A stretch of 63,361 bases of DNA, taken from NCBI RefSeq assembly GCF_000422505.1, contig NZ_AULX01000035.1, forward strand, positions 1-63,361. Direction: 5' to 3'. Below the pieces are notes generated by a model, which saw nothing but the letters and a program-made list of their open reading frames with translations, was not told where the DNA came from and ran no database searches. The position numbers were made by a program, and so were the translations under genes. Of the stretch, positions 18,153 to 27,510 are shown in pieces. The stretch's first letter is position 1; the number at the start of each line of letters is the position of its first letter. This DNA comes from Paenibacillus pinihumi DSM 23905 = JCM 16419. GTDB lineage: Bacteria; Bacillota; Bacilli; Paenibacillales; Paenibacillaceae.

Positions 18153-19508
18153 CTACTTTAATTGTTCGCGCACCTCAAGCGTTCTCTTATTCCATTTGTC
18201 CGTCTCTGGTATCAGCTTGTTAATGTCAGCTCCGTCAAATACAACTTCATTAACGAGATTATTCCAATTGTAATCGGACCAGGCAGGAACTGTTGCTCCC
18301 GGCTGAATAACGGCATTTTCCTTGGCGATTTTGACCGCTTCAATGTTCTTGCCCTGCCACATCGGCGTCTGCTCGTAGTAAGCCGTCAGCTCAGGATCGA
18401 TAACCGATGCATTTGCACCCTGGTCAATCTTCCACTTCTGCGCTTCTTTGCTGAACTGGAAGCTGATCCACAGGAACGCTTCTTCCTTATGCTTGGAGCC
18501 GCTCAAAAGCGCAAGCGGACCGTAAATGCTGTAGCCAGGCTGGCTTACTTTGCCTCTAGGGAAAGGCAGAACATCCCACTCAAACTTGGCGTTTTCCTTC
18601 AGGTTCGGCAGCACCCAGTCGCCGCCGATAGCGAATGCAGTCTTTCCATTAATAAATTCGCGCGTAACATCGCCTTGCTCAGCCGCTTTGGCATTGCTCT
18701 GCATGGAGCCATCCTTGGAGACGAACTCGGCCAGCCAGCGGATATCATTCATGACATCAGGTGTATTCAGCACACTTTGGGTCAAATCTTCATTCATGTA
18801 TTGCAGATTGGCAGCATGGCCGTCAGCAATCGCTTTCGTATTCGCCAGACGCATCTGGAATTCCGGCTGGGTCGTCAGGCCATACTCGCCCGCATCCGGG
18901 TCTGTCACTTGCTTGGCAATGCTGCGGAAATCATCATATGTCCAGTCATTGCCCGGCATTTCTACACCGTGTTTATCCAACAGTGTCTTGTTGACAAGAA
19001 TCCACATTGGCACATCTACAAACGGAACAGCCAGCTTCTTGCCGCCATAAGTCATCGTATCATAGAACCCGTCGGGCAGTTTAACAGATTGGAAAGTAGT
19101 GTCTTTCTCGATATAAGAAGTCAGGTCCTCCAGCAGGCCGCTCTGATTGTAGCTGATCAGGTCGGTATCAATCCATGTCAGGTCAGCAGGTGTTCCCGCT
19201 GCTTCCAGGGCCGCGATAATTTCCATAATCGGCTGGGAATTGACCGGAATTTGCTCGATGGTAATCCACGGATATTTCTCCATAAACATTTTGTACAGCT
19301 CGGTGTAGGAGTCCGACCAGGAAATCAGCTTAATTGTCACAGGGTCTTTCTTTTCTTCAGGCGGCGGCGTATTTTCCGCTCCCTTGTTCACATTATCGCT
19401 CTGGACAGGCGGAGTATTGGCTGGTGTATTGCCCGAGCATGCGGCGAGGAAGACGAAGATGAGCCCCAGCAGCATAAGCTTCCAACCGATGTTGTGCTTG
19501 TTTGTCAT
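18153..19508 (-). CDS. Extracellular sugar-binding lipoprotein (ABC importer, family 1)
   Basis: A 451-residue solute-binding protein. It has a lipoprotein signal with lipobox LAAC at Cys24, a Pro/Asn/Thr-rich linker and then a family 1 periplasmic-binding fold (KLISWSDSYTELYKMFMEKY near the start, GKTAFAIGGDW near 290, late helices with KEAQKW). It would capture a carbohydrate outside the cell for the permease pair just upstream. It is the last gene of the nine-gene operon and is followed by a terminator. The substrate cannot be read from sequence; the neighbouring DUF5696 protein suggests an oligosaccharide. Confidence 0.93.
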   Translation of the reverse strand: MTNKHNIGWKLMLLGLIFVFLAACSGNTPANTPPVQSDNVNKGAENTPPPEEKKDPVTIKLISWSDSYTELYKMFMEKYPWITIEQIPVNSQPIMEIIAALEAAGTPADLTWIDTDLISYNQSGLLEDLTSYIEKDTTFQSVKLPDGFYDTMTYGGKKLAVPFVDVPMWILVNKTLLDKHGVEMPGNDWTYDDFRSIAKQVTDPDAGEYGLTTQPEFQMRLANTKAIADGHAANLQYMNEDLTQSVLNTPDVMNDIRWLAEFVSKDGSMQSNAKAAEQGDVTREFINGKTAFAIGGDWVLPNLKENAKFEWDVLPFPRGKVSQPGYSIYGPLALLSGSKHKEEAFLWISFQFSKEAQKWKIDQGANASVIDPELTAYYEQTPMWQGKNIEAVKIAKENAVIQPGATVPAWSDYNWNNLVNEVVFDGADINKLIPETDKWNKRTLEVREQLK

Positions 19509-19554
19509 TGTTCAAAACCCTCCTATGAATGTGTATGTGATGGATGTTCTCTCT

Positions 19555-20526
19555 CTACTCCACGATCCCGGTTCTTTCAATGCCGCTTACGAACCACCGC
19601 TGCAGGAACATAAAGACAAGGATAGGCGGTGCAATGATCAGAAATGCGGCGGCCATCTTCGTGCTCTCGGTGACCGGGTTTACAATCGTCCGGGTGTTGC
19701 CGAGCAGCGTCGGATTCAGCACTTCCTCCAGCATATCGAGCCGGATGGACAACGGCGTGAAGCCCTTGGCCAGGAACATCGACGGCTCATAGTACATATT
19801 CCAGTACCAAATGAAGGAGAAAAGGAAAACTACAAGGCATGCCGAGCGCGCCAGCGGCAGCATAATGCCGAAGAACAGCCGCGAGGTCGATGCCCCGTCA
19901 AGTCTGGCAGCCTCCTCCAGGCTCGGCGGCTGCGATTTGAAAAATTGCCTGAAGATCAGAATGAACAGCGCTCCCTTGAGTCCCTGACCGAATATAGCGG
20001 GAATGAGGAAGACAAAAATCGTATTGAGCAGCCCCAGCTTGCTAAAAATGACATAAAGCGGAATGATAATAATTTGGGGCGGAATCAGAAAAGTCAGGAT
20101 AATCAGTGCTGTAAACAATCCCTTGAAAGGGAGTGCCAGCCTGGCGAGCGCATATCCGGTCATCGCGCACACGATTACCTGAGCGATTGAGCAGCTAAGC
20201 GCAATCAGTGCTGTATTGCGCAGGGCCTGCGGATATTGCAGACCGTTGATCGCTTTGGTTACATTTTCCCAAGTCACCTCGCGCGGAATCCATTTGACCG
20301 TCGGATCGAGCAGGTCGCTGAGCGTCTTGAACATTGTACTGACCATATACAGAATCGGCTGCAAATACAGATAAGCGACAATCGACAGCAGCAGATAGAT
20401 TACAAGCTTGAACAATAGTCCGTCGGATAAGCTGCGCCCCAGGATGAGCATTTTGGTCTTTTGCGTCCGGCGGCCCCACAGGCCGGCCTTGGCTATGCGG
20501 GTGATTTTCTCCAGCCTGGCATTCAT
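19555..20526 (-). CDS. Carbohydrate ABC permease, MalG-like
   Basis: A 323-residue inner-membrane permease with about six helices and the cytoplasmic EAA loop (LEEAARLDGAS near 220) that docks the ATPase. Its start overlaps the stop of the partner permease by four bases (ATGA), so the two are coupled. The N-terminus is longer and more basic than usual for MalG-type permeases (about 45 residues before the first helix). It probably forms one import complex with the permease at 20523-21416 and the lipoprotein at 18153-19508. Confidence 0.93.
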   Translation of the reverse strand: MNARLEKITRIAKAGLWGRRTQKTKMLILGRSLSDGLLFKLVIYLLLSIVAYLYLQPILYMVSTMFKTLSDLLDPTVKWIPREVTWENVTKAINGLQYPQALRNTALIALSCSIAQVIVCAMTGYALARLALPFKGLFTALIILTFLIPPQIIIIPLYVIFSKLGLLNTIFVFLIPAIFGQGLKGALFILIFRQFFKSQPPSLEEAARLDGASTSRLFFGIMLPLARSACLVVFLFSFIWYWNMYYEPSMFLAKGFTPLSIRLDMLEEVLNPTLLGNTRTIVNPVTESTKMAAAFLIIAPPILVFMFLQRWFVSGIERTGIVE

Positions 20527-21416
20527 GAGTGAACCCTCCTTTTATTGAGGCTGCGGTTGAACAGCCACAATACAATGGCGATAAGCGCGAAGATGAAGGC
20601 AAAGTAGACCCACGCAAGCGCGCTTGCATAGCCGTATCCGGTATCCACCTTGAACATATTGTCCCGGATATGCTTAAGCACCGGATTAAGCGGGAAGGTG
20701 AACAGGTCAATAATCGTATAGAGCACGTTCAGGCTGATAAACGGTACGCATGCCGGAAGCGTAATTTTCCAGAAACTGTCCCAAGGGGAGGCTCCGTCGA
20801 TGCGCACGGCCTCATAGATCGTCGGCGAAATCGTCTGAAATCCCGCAATGAAGATTAGAATCTGTACGCCTGAGTACCATAAAATAAGTACTGCACGGCC
20901 AAGAACCGCCATTACTGTCGTGGAAAACTGCTCGCCAATGTACTCCTCAACCATCGGCTGCAAATTATACTGGTCCAGAAACGGAATATCTCCCGCTCCT
21001 TGCAGGAACAGCTCTGAGAGCACCTGCCCGGTCGCGAAGATGACCGGCAGGAAGAACAGTGCCCGGTAAATGAACCGTCCCGGAAACTTCTGATTGAGCA
21101 TCAGGGCAATTAGAAGCGCAAATATTACAATAATTGGAACCATGAGCAGCATTTCCTGAAAGTAGGTAATGAGCTCGATTGGAAAAATATTATCCTTCAG
21201 AAAAGCATCACGGAAGTTGCGCATCCCGATCCACTCATATTTCAGTCCTCCTGCCGCTACCTGTACCTTGTTGAAGGCCATGAACAACGACCAGCTGACC
21301 GGGACAAGCACGAATACGGCAAAGCCGATGATCCACGGCAGCATGAACAGCAGTCCGGTGCCGTAACGTCCCATGTTATACAGGCGCTTGGCGCGCACTC
21401 TCTCTTTTGCTTGCAT
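20523..21416 (-). CDS. Carbohydrate ABC permease, MalF-like
   Basis: A 297-residue MalF/UgpA-type permease with about six helices and an EAA loop (YEAVRIDGASPWDSFWKITLP near 215). The start ATG shares one base with the stop of the DUF5696 gene (TGATG) and its own stop overlaps the MalG-like partner. It is the second of two permease pairs in this operon. Confidence 0.93.
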   Translation of the reverse strand: MQAKERVRAKRLYNMGRYGTGLLFMLPWIIGFAVFVLVPVSWSLFMAFNKVQVAAGGLKYEWIGMRNFRDAFLKDNIFPIELITYFQEMLLMVPIIVIFALLIALMLNQKFPGRFIYRALFFLPVIFATGQVLSELFLQGAGDIPFLDQYNLQPMVEEYIGEQFSTTVMAVLGRAVLILWYSGVQILIFIAGFQTISPTIYEAVRIDGASPWDSFWKITLPACVPFISLNVLYTIIDLFTFPLNPVLKHIRDNMFKVDTGYGYASALAWVYFAFIFALIAIVLWLFNRSLNKRRVHS

Positions 21417-23641
21417 CAGGCGCCAGCTCCTTTCTCTACCTTGAACGTTTTGCTGCCGTAATCGACAATGACACGTGTTCCGTCCTCATAAGTCGTTGCA
21501 TAACGTTCCGGCGACAGCCGTTCATGATTTACAATCTGCTGCGCGTACAGGCTGGCCAGGGAGTCGAAGGCTTCATATTCAGCCTGAATACGATTCGCCC
21601 ACTTGTCGTACCGGGTGCTGTACAAATAACCGGATGCCGAGTACCTCAGCTTCCTGGAATCGTCATTCGTCAGAAAATAGGACGGTACTGCGCCATACTC
21701 GATCGCCTTCAAAAACTCCTCCTCCGCGTCATTGCGCAGGTTCCCTTCCTCGAACGAATACGGGATGTGCCCGTGAAGCACGATCGGGTAGAACGGGACC
21801 GTCTCATCCACCATAAAGTCATAGCTGGATTCGGACGACATATTTGTAATGAAATCGGTCTGGTTCAGCGTATAGTCATTGCCCTGGTAGACCGATGCCT
21901 GCCCAAGCGTCCTGCGCGTATAATCAAGCAAGCCTTTATACATGCCGATCGTATCCGCACGTGTGGAAATTCCATGCGGATCGTAGTCATGGAATACCAT
22001 TTCCCCGATCCAGTTGAAATGGATGCCGGATACGCCGATATCCTTCAGCTTCTCAATCGTTTCATAGGCCATCGCCACGGTGCGTGACGGCTTGCTGATA
22101 TACCAGTCCCCATCAACGAACACCGTGCCCTCGATGCCGCGGATGCCGTTCGTTTTGCCCGAAAGGCTGGAATACGGGTCCAGCCAGACAAAATCCTCCT
22201 CGAACAGAACCGGCACGTCCGCCTGCTTCATTTTGGCAATAAACTCCCTGGCTGCCTGCTCGCCTCCGAGCGAAGGTTCAATGGGGAAGCGGCGGTACTT
22301 GTCGTAGTCCCCCCTATGCTGCCAGCCGTAATAAACGACATTCAAATTGCCCACGCCCCGGCGCTTCAAGTCCTCTACAATAGCTCCCGCCTGGTCGAAA
22401 GTCGTTGCGGCAATATAGCGAATCTGGCTGAATGCCTCGGCATAATCGCCGCCCATAATTTTCACCCTCATCGGGATATGTTCTACCGGCGCAAGCGGCT
22501 CGGCCAGTTTGCCGTGCTCCGTCAAATATTCCCGGTATGCGCCCGCCATGCCGACATAGCCTGCATCTTTACCGCTTAAGAACCGGTACTCCACCTCGCG
22601 GTCCGTATCCAGTCTCTGCTTCTGTACAGCCTTGAGCGGTGCGGCAAGCCGGCTGGTACGGTACAAATATTCTTCACGGAATATCTGGCTGGTGTAGACA
22701 TTATAGAATGATGATTTCATCCCCGGAGGCATCGCTGCAATGTTGGCCGAATCTCCCCCTGAAGACAGCACTGCCATAAATGCATGTTCACCGCGTTTGA
22801 CTCCGAATACAGGGTAGGCAATATTTTCCCTTCTCTCGCCTGAGCGAGACCAGTTCGCCGCATTCGTAATCTCCATGCCATAAACCTGATGGATGTAGCC
22901 TTTGGATACATTCGCCCGGCTGCGGTCAAAGTGGACCAGTCCCCCCGGACCATCCGGAAGGAACAGATATCCGTCCTCCTCTGGCGACGCAGCCCCAAAG
23001 CTGGGCAGGAGATCGACGGAGAATACGGCGAACTCGCCTTCCTCCTTGATTCCGTCCCCTGGCAGCCGCACCTTGAGTCCTTTATCCGTCAGCTCATATT
23101 GAATCGTCAGTGTAATGCCCTTCTCAGGGAATTGATATGCCACCTGCAAGCCCGTATCAGACTTGACCATCGCCATCTTGATCTTCGGGTCCAGCGCATT
23201 CAGCACCTCGCGGATCGTCTGATCCTTCCCTTCCGTGCGGACATAAGTCAGTACGAAGGGTGATTGCAGATTGGCGAGCAGTCCGCCCTTCACCGTCTCC
23301 CGTTCAAGCTGCTCTTTGGAGGGATTGCTGGTCCAGCGGAACCCGGTCCGCTTGTCAAGGACTGCAACCTGGGAGCTGGCAGGATCGGCATACAAGGCGT
23401 ACGATGCATTCTCCGCCGCCAACGCATAGCCGTCAGAACCGGCAGCTGGCTTCCATTCGGGCCCTTCGAACAGAGGAGCACGCTGGGTCTGGGGCTTCTC
23501 AATTCCGGTTCGCTCCAGAGCCGTCTCCGGCGCCAGCTCTCCCCCTTGCGACAGCACGATAAGCAGGACCGCGAGCACGATGAGCAGAATCGCTCCCGAC
23601 AGCTTCAACCATACAGGAGGATGCCTGACAAGTTTAAACAT
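21416..23641 (-). CDS. DUF5696-type membrane-anchored protein, TIM-barrel-like
   Basis: A 741-residue protein with one N-terminal membrane segment (about 12-32), probably anchored with its body outside. The first half is beta-rich. The second half has the alternating strand/helix look of a glycoside-hydrolase TIM barrel with acidic and aromatic clusters (LFEEDFVWLDPYS, GIHFNWIGEM, YQGNDYTLNQTDF). I recognise it as the DUF5696 family, common beside Paenibacillus sugar importers; its activity is not established to my knowledge. Processing an oligosaccharide before import is an inference from fold and context. The ATG at 23641 follows AGGAGG and overlaps the previous gene by eight bases; an in-frame ATG 75 bases upstream lacks a good site. 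Confidence 0.85.
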   Translation of the reverse strand: MFKLVRHPPVWLKLSGAILLIVLAVLLIVLSQGGELAPETALERTGIEKPQTQRAPLFEGPEWKPAAGSDGYALAAENASYALYADPASSQVAVLDKRTGFRWTSNPSKEQLERETVKGGLLANLQSPFVLTYVRTEGKDQTIREVLNALDPKIKMAMVKSDTGLQVAYQFPEKGITLTIQYELTDKGLKVRLPGDGIKEEGEFAVFSVDLLPSFGAASPEEDGYLFLPDGPGGLVHFDRSRANVSKGYIHQVYGMEITNAANWSRSGERRENIAYPVFGVKRGEHAFMAVLSSGGDSANIAAMPPGMKSSFYNVYTSQIFREEYLYRTSRLAAPLKAVQKQRLDTDREVEYRFLSGKDAGYVGMAGAYREYLTEHGKLAEPLAPVEHIPMRVKIMGGDYAEAFSQIRYIAATTFDQAGAIVEDLKRRGVGNLNVVYYGWQHRGDYDKYRRFPIEPSLGGEQAAREFIAKMKQADVPVLFEEDFVWLDPYSSLSGKTNGIRGIEGTVFVDGDWYISKPSRTVAMAYETIEKLKDIGVSGIHFNWIGEMVFHDYDPHGISTRADTIGMYKGLLDYTRRTLGQASVYQGNDYTLNQTDFITNMSSESSYDFMVDETVPFYPIVLHGHIPYSFEEGNLRNDAEEEFLKAIEYGAVPSYFLTNDDSRKLRYSASGYLYSTRYDKWANRIQAEYEAFDSLASLYAQQIVNHERLSPERYATTYEDGTRVIVDYGSKTFKVEKGAGA

Positions 23642-25649
23642 AGAGCGTAACCTCCTTGTACAGCTGGTAGAAGAAATCATAGAGATTGTAAGACAGCCCG
23701 AATACGATAAAGGCAAACAGCCAGATCAGGCCGATTGTGAAAATCGTAATGGCAATGTTCTTGATCGTCTCCAGAAAATCAAAATTATGAATGACCTGTG
23801 TCATCACAAGCATCATGACAGCCATCCAGATATACATGATGGCATTCAGGGCATCTACAATGACCCTTTCATCCAGGGTCACAATATTGGATAAGATCAT
23901 AATCGGAACGGAGAAGAACAGGTAGGGCGCCAGCGCGTAGGTACTGCCCTGAATGACCTCTCCGAATCTCCCTTCCCCGTCCTTGACACTGCACACCAGA
24001 TAGTTGGCAATGACCCAGGTTACCCATGGCAGGACGAACAGGCCAAGGCTGCCGTAATAATTAATCAGCGACAGCTCCACAGGATGGAACAGGAACCCGG
24101 TATAGTAGAGGGATAGCAGCTTCATAATCAGCGTCAAGGCGAGAATGGACAGGATAACCCACGGTGCCATCCGCTTCTCCTTGAGCCGGTAAAATCCTTC
24201 ATACGGATGCAGCATCACATGCCAGAGCTGGCCCGGAAGTTCAAGCCACTGCTTCCATCTCCCGGTTGGCGGATAACGCTTCAGCAGCTTGCGCACGGGA
24301 ACCGGGATCAGCCGCAGCAGTACAATCAGTCCGATTATTCCGGCAATCAAAGCGATAAAATGGGTCTGAATCCATTCCAGCCGGATCTGCCAGAAGGCCT
24401 TGGAATAGCTCTTGGTGTCAAAGGCGATTTTGAGGAAGGACAGCGCGTCTGCATTGCTCTCCTCATGAAGATATACCTTGCCAAGCCCCTGGAAAACACC
24501 GTTATACATATCGTTGCGTTCATAGACCTTATCCCAGTAGGGCTTGCTCTCTGCATACTTCCCATCCATATAAAGCGCGAGAGCGTTCAACACATCACTG
24601 CCGAAGCCTGTGCGGGTAAACTTGTGCACAGTCCCGGTCCGGCTGTCGGATACCCACAGATTAAACTTGGAATCGACGCCGATGGCTGTCGGGTAGCCCA
24701 TAACCCCGTATTGCTGGGTCTCGTTATCAATCAGGCCGAAGGAGAATAGCGCTTCCCCGTTCTGGTCATACACATTGATGGCCGAAGAGACCGTATCGAT
24801 GTTATAGATAAACCCGTTTGAATCCATTGCCGCGTCCACAATTCCGTGACCGCCATTCAAGGTTTTGTTCTTGAAGGCGTCCACGCCGCCGGCATTCAGC
24901 TTGCGGATAGCTCCTTTACCGAAGTCGCCCGCCGTCATGGTGAAAATCATGCCGTCCTTATCCAGCGCCACATTCGTAATCGGGGCCGGCAGGTTGGCAA
25001 GTTCCTTGGCCATTTGCTCCTTGTTAAGCAGCGCTCTTTTCAGCCAGCTCATTACCGTCTGCTTCGCTTTGTTGGCTCCAAAATAGCCCATGAATTCCCC
25101 GTCCTGATTGATGCGCACCAGCCCTTGGTACGAGGAATTCAAATTGACATACATGACACCTCTCCGGTCAACAACCAGTTTCGTCGGCACAAAATGCTCC
25201 TGCCCGAGCAGAGGGGAATCCGGCTTCTTGTACTCCCGGAGAAACTGGCCGTCTGCTCCAAACACGGCTATCCGCTGGTTGCCTGAATCGGCCACATAAA
25301 CCTCTCGCTCCGGGGTAACGAACAGCCCTTCCGGGGCGCTGAGCTGGCTGATCCCCTCCTCGCCTCCCATCGTCTGCAGCAGGGCTCCCCCGCTGTCCAG
25401 AACCACAATCTTGTTCATCCCTTTATCCGCGACGTACACCTTGTCATCGGCCCCTACATGGAGGTCGGACGGCTCAGACAGACTGGCTGTATGCGTATTC
25501 ACGGGGGCATATACCGCCTGGATACGCAGCCATGTAGTCTGGTTGCTGTCGTAATAGAAGGTCCGGTAGGGAAGCTGTGCATGGACCGCCTCTGGCAGGA
25601 CAAGCATGGAGGTCGCCGCAAGAAGCAGGAATACAATTAATCTCTTCAT
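23634..25649 (-). CDS. NHL-repeat propeller fused to a Yip1-like membrane domain
   Basis: About 671 residues. A signal peptide ends near AVHAQ (residue 24). Next comes a beta-propeller of NHL-type blades (about 45-350) with repeats such as VYVADKGMNKIVVLD, VYVADSGNQRIAVF and LWVSDSRTGTVHKF. A short TPR-like stretch (365-410) follows, then about six to seven membrane helices of Yip1 type (415-665). The propeller should sit outside the cell, the helices in the membrane. It lies between the two permease pairs of the operon. A sensing, scaffold or substrate-presenting role is possible but unproven. ATG 25649 is chosen over GTG 25655 because it sits eight bases from AAAGGAAG. Confidence 0.85.
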   Translation of the reverse strand: MKRLIVFLLLAATSMLVLPEAVHAQLPYRTFYYDSNQTTWLRIQAVYAPVNTHTASLSEPSDLHVGADDKVYVADKGMNKIVVLDSGGALLQTMGGEEGISQLSAPEGLFVTPEREVYVADSGNQRIAVFGADGQFLREYKKPDSPLLGQEHFVPTKLVVDRRGVMYVNLNSSYQGLVRINQDGEFMGYFGANKAKQTVMSWLKRALLNKEQMAKELANLPAPITNVALDKDGMIFTMTAGDFGKGAIRKLNAGGVDAFKNKTLNGGHGIVDAAMDSNGFIYNIDTVSSAINVYDQNGEALFSFGLIDNETQQYGVMGYPTAIGVDSKFNLWVSDSRTGTVHKFTRTGFGSDVLNALALYMDGKYAESKPYWDKVYERNDMYNGVFQGLGKVYLHEESNADALSFLKIAFDTKSYSKAFWQIRLEWIQTHFIALIAGIIGLIVLLRLIPVPVRKLLKRYPPTGRWKQWLELPGQLWHVMLHPYEGFYRLKEKRMAPWVILSILALTLIMKLLSLYYTGFLFHPVELSLINYYGSLGLFVLPWVTWVIANYLVCSVKDGEGRFGEVIQGSTYALAPYLFFSVPIMILSNIVTLDERVIVDALNAIMYIWMAVMMLVMTQVIHNFDFLETIKNIAITIFTIGLIWLFAFIVFGLSYNLYDFFYQLYKEVTLYV

Positions 25650-25676
25650 GTTCACGACTTCCTTTACATATTGGAA

Positions 25677-26534
25677 TTACTTGATCCCGGAATGAACCAT
25701 CGTCTCAAGCACTCTTCGCTGGAACAACAGGAAAATAATCAGGTTGGGCACAAAGATGAGCAAGGCGGCGGCAGCGGCCATGTTCTGTCCGGCAACACTG
25801 TTCTGCAGCCCGCTCAGCAAGCTGTTGACATAGAAGGCCATCGTCCGCATCGTCTCCTCCTGCATGAACAACGTGGAGGTTTCCACATCGCCCCATACGC
25901 CCTGAAAGGTAAAGATCGAGATCGTGGCAATGGCGGGCATTGATAACGGCAGAACCATTCGGGTAAATATTCCGACCTGGCTGGCTCCGTCTATTTTTGC
26001 CGCCTCCAGCACTTCTCCCGGAATTTGTGAGATAAACCCGACCAGCATGAATACGGCAACAGGAGAAGCAAGAGCTGGCAGTATATGTCCGAGATACGTG
26101 TTGTTGATTCCCAGTCCGCTAATGATCAAATACCGCGGGATGCCGACCGTCTCCGGTGCGAACATCAGCGAGAGCGTAATCAGGGCGAGAACAAGCTGCT
26201 TGAAATGAAACTTGTGCTTCGCCAGCACATACCCCGCCATCGTACTCACCAGGATGACGCATGCAAGCGTGAGCCCAGCGACAATAATACTGTTGAACAA
26301 GTAACGGGTGAACGGTACGGTAGCATTGGAAGCATGCAGCAGCAGCGACTCCAGATTGCGCATCGTCGGATTTTGCACCAGAAATCTCGGCGGGAACAAA
26401 AACAGCTCGTTCTGCGGCTTGAAGGCATGGTTCAAAATAAAAATGATTGGCAGCGACATGAAGGCAGCCAGTGCCGTAAAGCTAGTTACCAAAGCGACCT
26501 GAAACGGCGTAATTTTACGTAGTCTGCGCATCAT
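25677..26534 (-). CDS. Carbohydrate ABC permease, MalG-like (first pair)
   Basis: About 285 residues, six membrane helices, EAA loop LEAAKIDGASQVGIFTRMVLP near 190. The start is one of two adjacent ATGs (26534 or 26531) behind AAAGGAGG, three bases after the stop of the partner permease. With the permease at 26539-27510 it makes the first of two pairs in the operon, and it is probably fed by the large binding protein encoded just upstream. Confidence 0.92.
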   Translation of the reverse strand: MMRRLRKITPFQVALVTSFTALAAFMSLPIIFILNHAFKPQNELFLFPPRFLVQNPTMRNLESLLLHASNATVPFTRYLFNSIIVAGLTLACVILVSTMAGYVLAKHKFHFKQLVLALITLSLMFAPETVGIPRYLIISGLGINNTYLGHILPALASPVAVFMLVGFISQIPGEVLEAAKIDGASQVGIFTRMVLPLSMPAIATISIFTFQGVWGDVETSTLFMQEETMRTMAFYVNSLLSGLQNSVAGQNMAAAAALLIFVPNLIIFLLFQRRVLETMVHSGIK

Positions 26535-26538
26535 GGTT

Positions 26539-27510
26539 CTACAGTTCCTCCTTTGAGCCGAACAGCCTGTAGGCAAATCTCATCGCAAAATAACTGATGA
26601 TCAGCAGGATGACGGAGACCGCAGACGCATATCCCAGCTCAAACCGGATAAAGGCGTAGTCATCGATATGATTGATAACCAGATGCCCCGCATAAGAAGG
26701 GGTGACCGGCATCCCGGTCAACTGGGTCGAAATACTGCCGGCCTTGAGCGTTCCGACAATCGACATGACTGCGCTGAACAGCATCTGCGGCTTCATCGAA
26801 GGCAGGGTAATGTAGAATACCTCCTGCAGCCGACCCGATATTCCATCAATACGCCCGGCTTCATACAGCTCCCGGTTCACCGTCTGCAAGCCCGCCAGCA
26901 TGGACAGGAAGCCCACGCTGAAGCTGGTCCACAGCGATACGACGATCATAATGATCAGCAAATATTTTTTGTCCTGCAGCCAGATAATCGGACTGTCAAT
27001 CCAGCCCATGTTCAGCAGAAAATCGTTCACGTAACCCACCCGGTCGCCGCTGAAAGCAGCAATCCAGACGACGGACAGTGCGACCGCTCCCGCCATTGAG
27101 GGCGCGTAGAAGGCGAGTGTATAGTAATCGCGAATCCGGAGCGGGAGCTGATGGATTAACCACGCGAACAGGAAAGCGAGAATGTACCCGCCCGGACCGA
27201 CGATCAGGGCAAACAGGAATGTGTTGGGAATCGCCTTCGTCAGGAAGATAATATCCTGTGTGAACATGACGATATAATTGTCCAACCCGATAAAACGCGG
27301 TACTCCGAAGCCATCGTACGACGTGAATCCGAGCGTTCCCGCCATGATGACGGGGATAACGATAAACAGCATGAAACAAATCAGAAACGGTGCCAAAAAC
27401 AGATAGCTGACCCGGTCACGCCAGATTTGCAGCCAAAACCGGTTCCACTTGAGACGGATAGCTGATGGACGCCGCTTTTGCGGCAAACCGGGAGAAAGCT
27501 CTATTTTCAT
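26539..27510 (-). CDS. Carbohydrate ABC permease, MalF-like (first pair)
   Basis: About 323 residues with a basic N-terminus, six membrane helices and EAA loop YEAGRIDGISGRLQEVFYITLP near 225. ATG 27510 is preferred because it overlaps the stop of the large binding-protein gene by four bases (ATGA); a start six codons further upstream is less likely. Confidence 0.92.
   Translation of the reverse strand: MKIELSPGLPQKRRPSAIRLKWNRFWLQIWRDRVSYLFLAPFLICFMLFIVIPVIMAGTLGFTSYDGFGVPRFIGLDNYIVMFTQDIIFLTKAIPNTFLFALIVGPGGYILAFLFAWLIHQLPLRIRDYYTLAFYAPSMAGAVALSVVWIAAFSGDRVGYVNDFLLNMGWIDSPIIWLQDKKYLLIIMIVVSLWTSFSVGFLSMLAGLQTVNRELYEAGRIDGISGRLQEVFYITLPSMKPQMLFSAVMSIVGTLKAGSISTQLTGMPVTPSYAGHLVINHIDDYAFIRFELGYASAVSVILLIISYFAMRFAYRLFGSKEEL

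Noticed and set aside
18162..19613. A 483-codon open frame on the plus strand opposite the binding lipoprotein
   Set aside because: It is the antisense shadow of a clear lipoprotein gene with signal peptide and family motifs; its own product has no domain or ribosome binding site.
19384..22087. Long plus-strand frames (268 and 226 codons) opposite the permease and DUF5696 genes
   Set aside because: They are antisense to well-supported coding sequences and give low-complexity, Arg/Gln-rich products typical of shadow frames.
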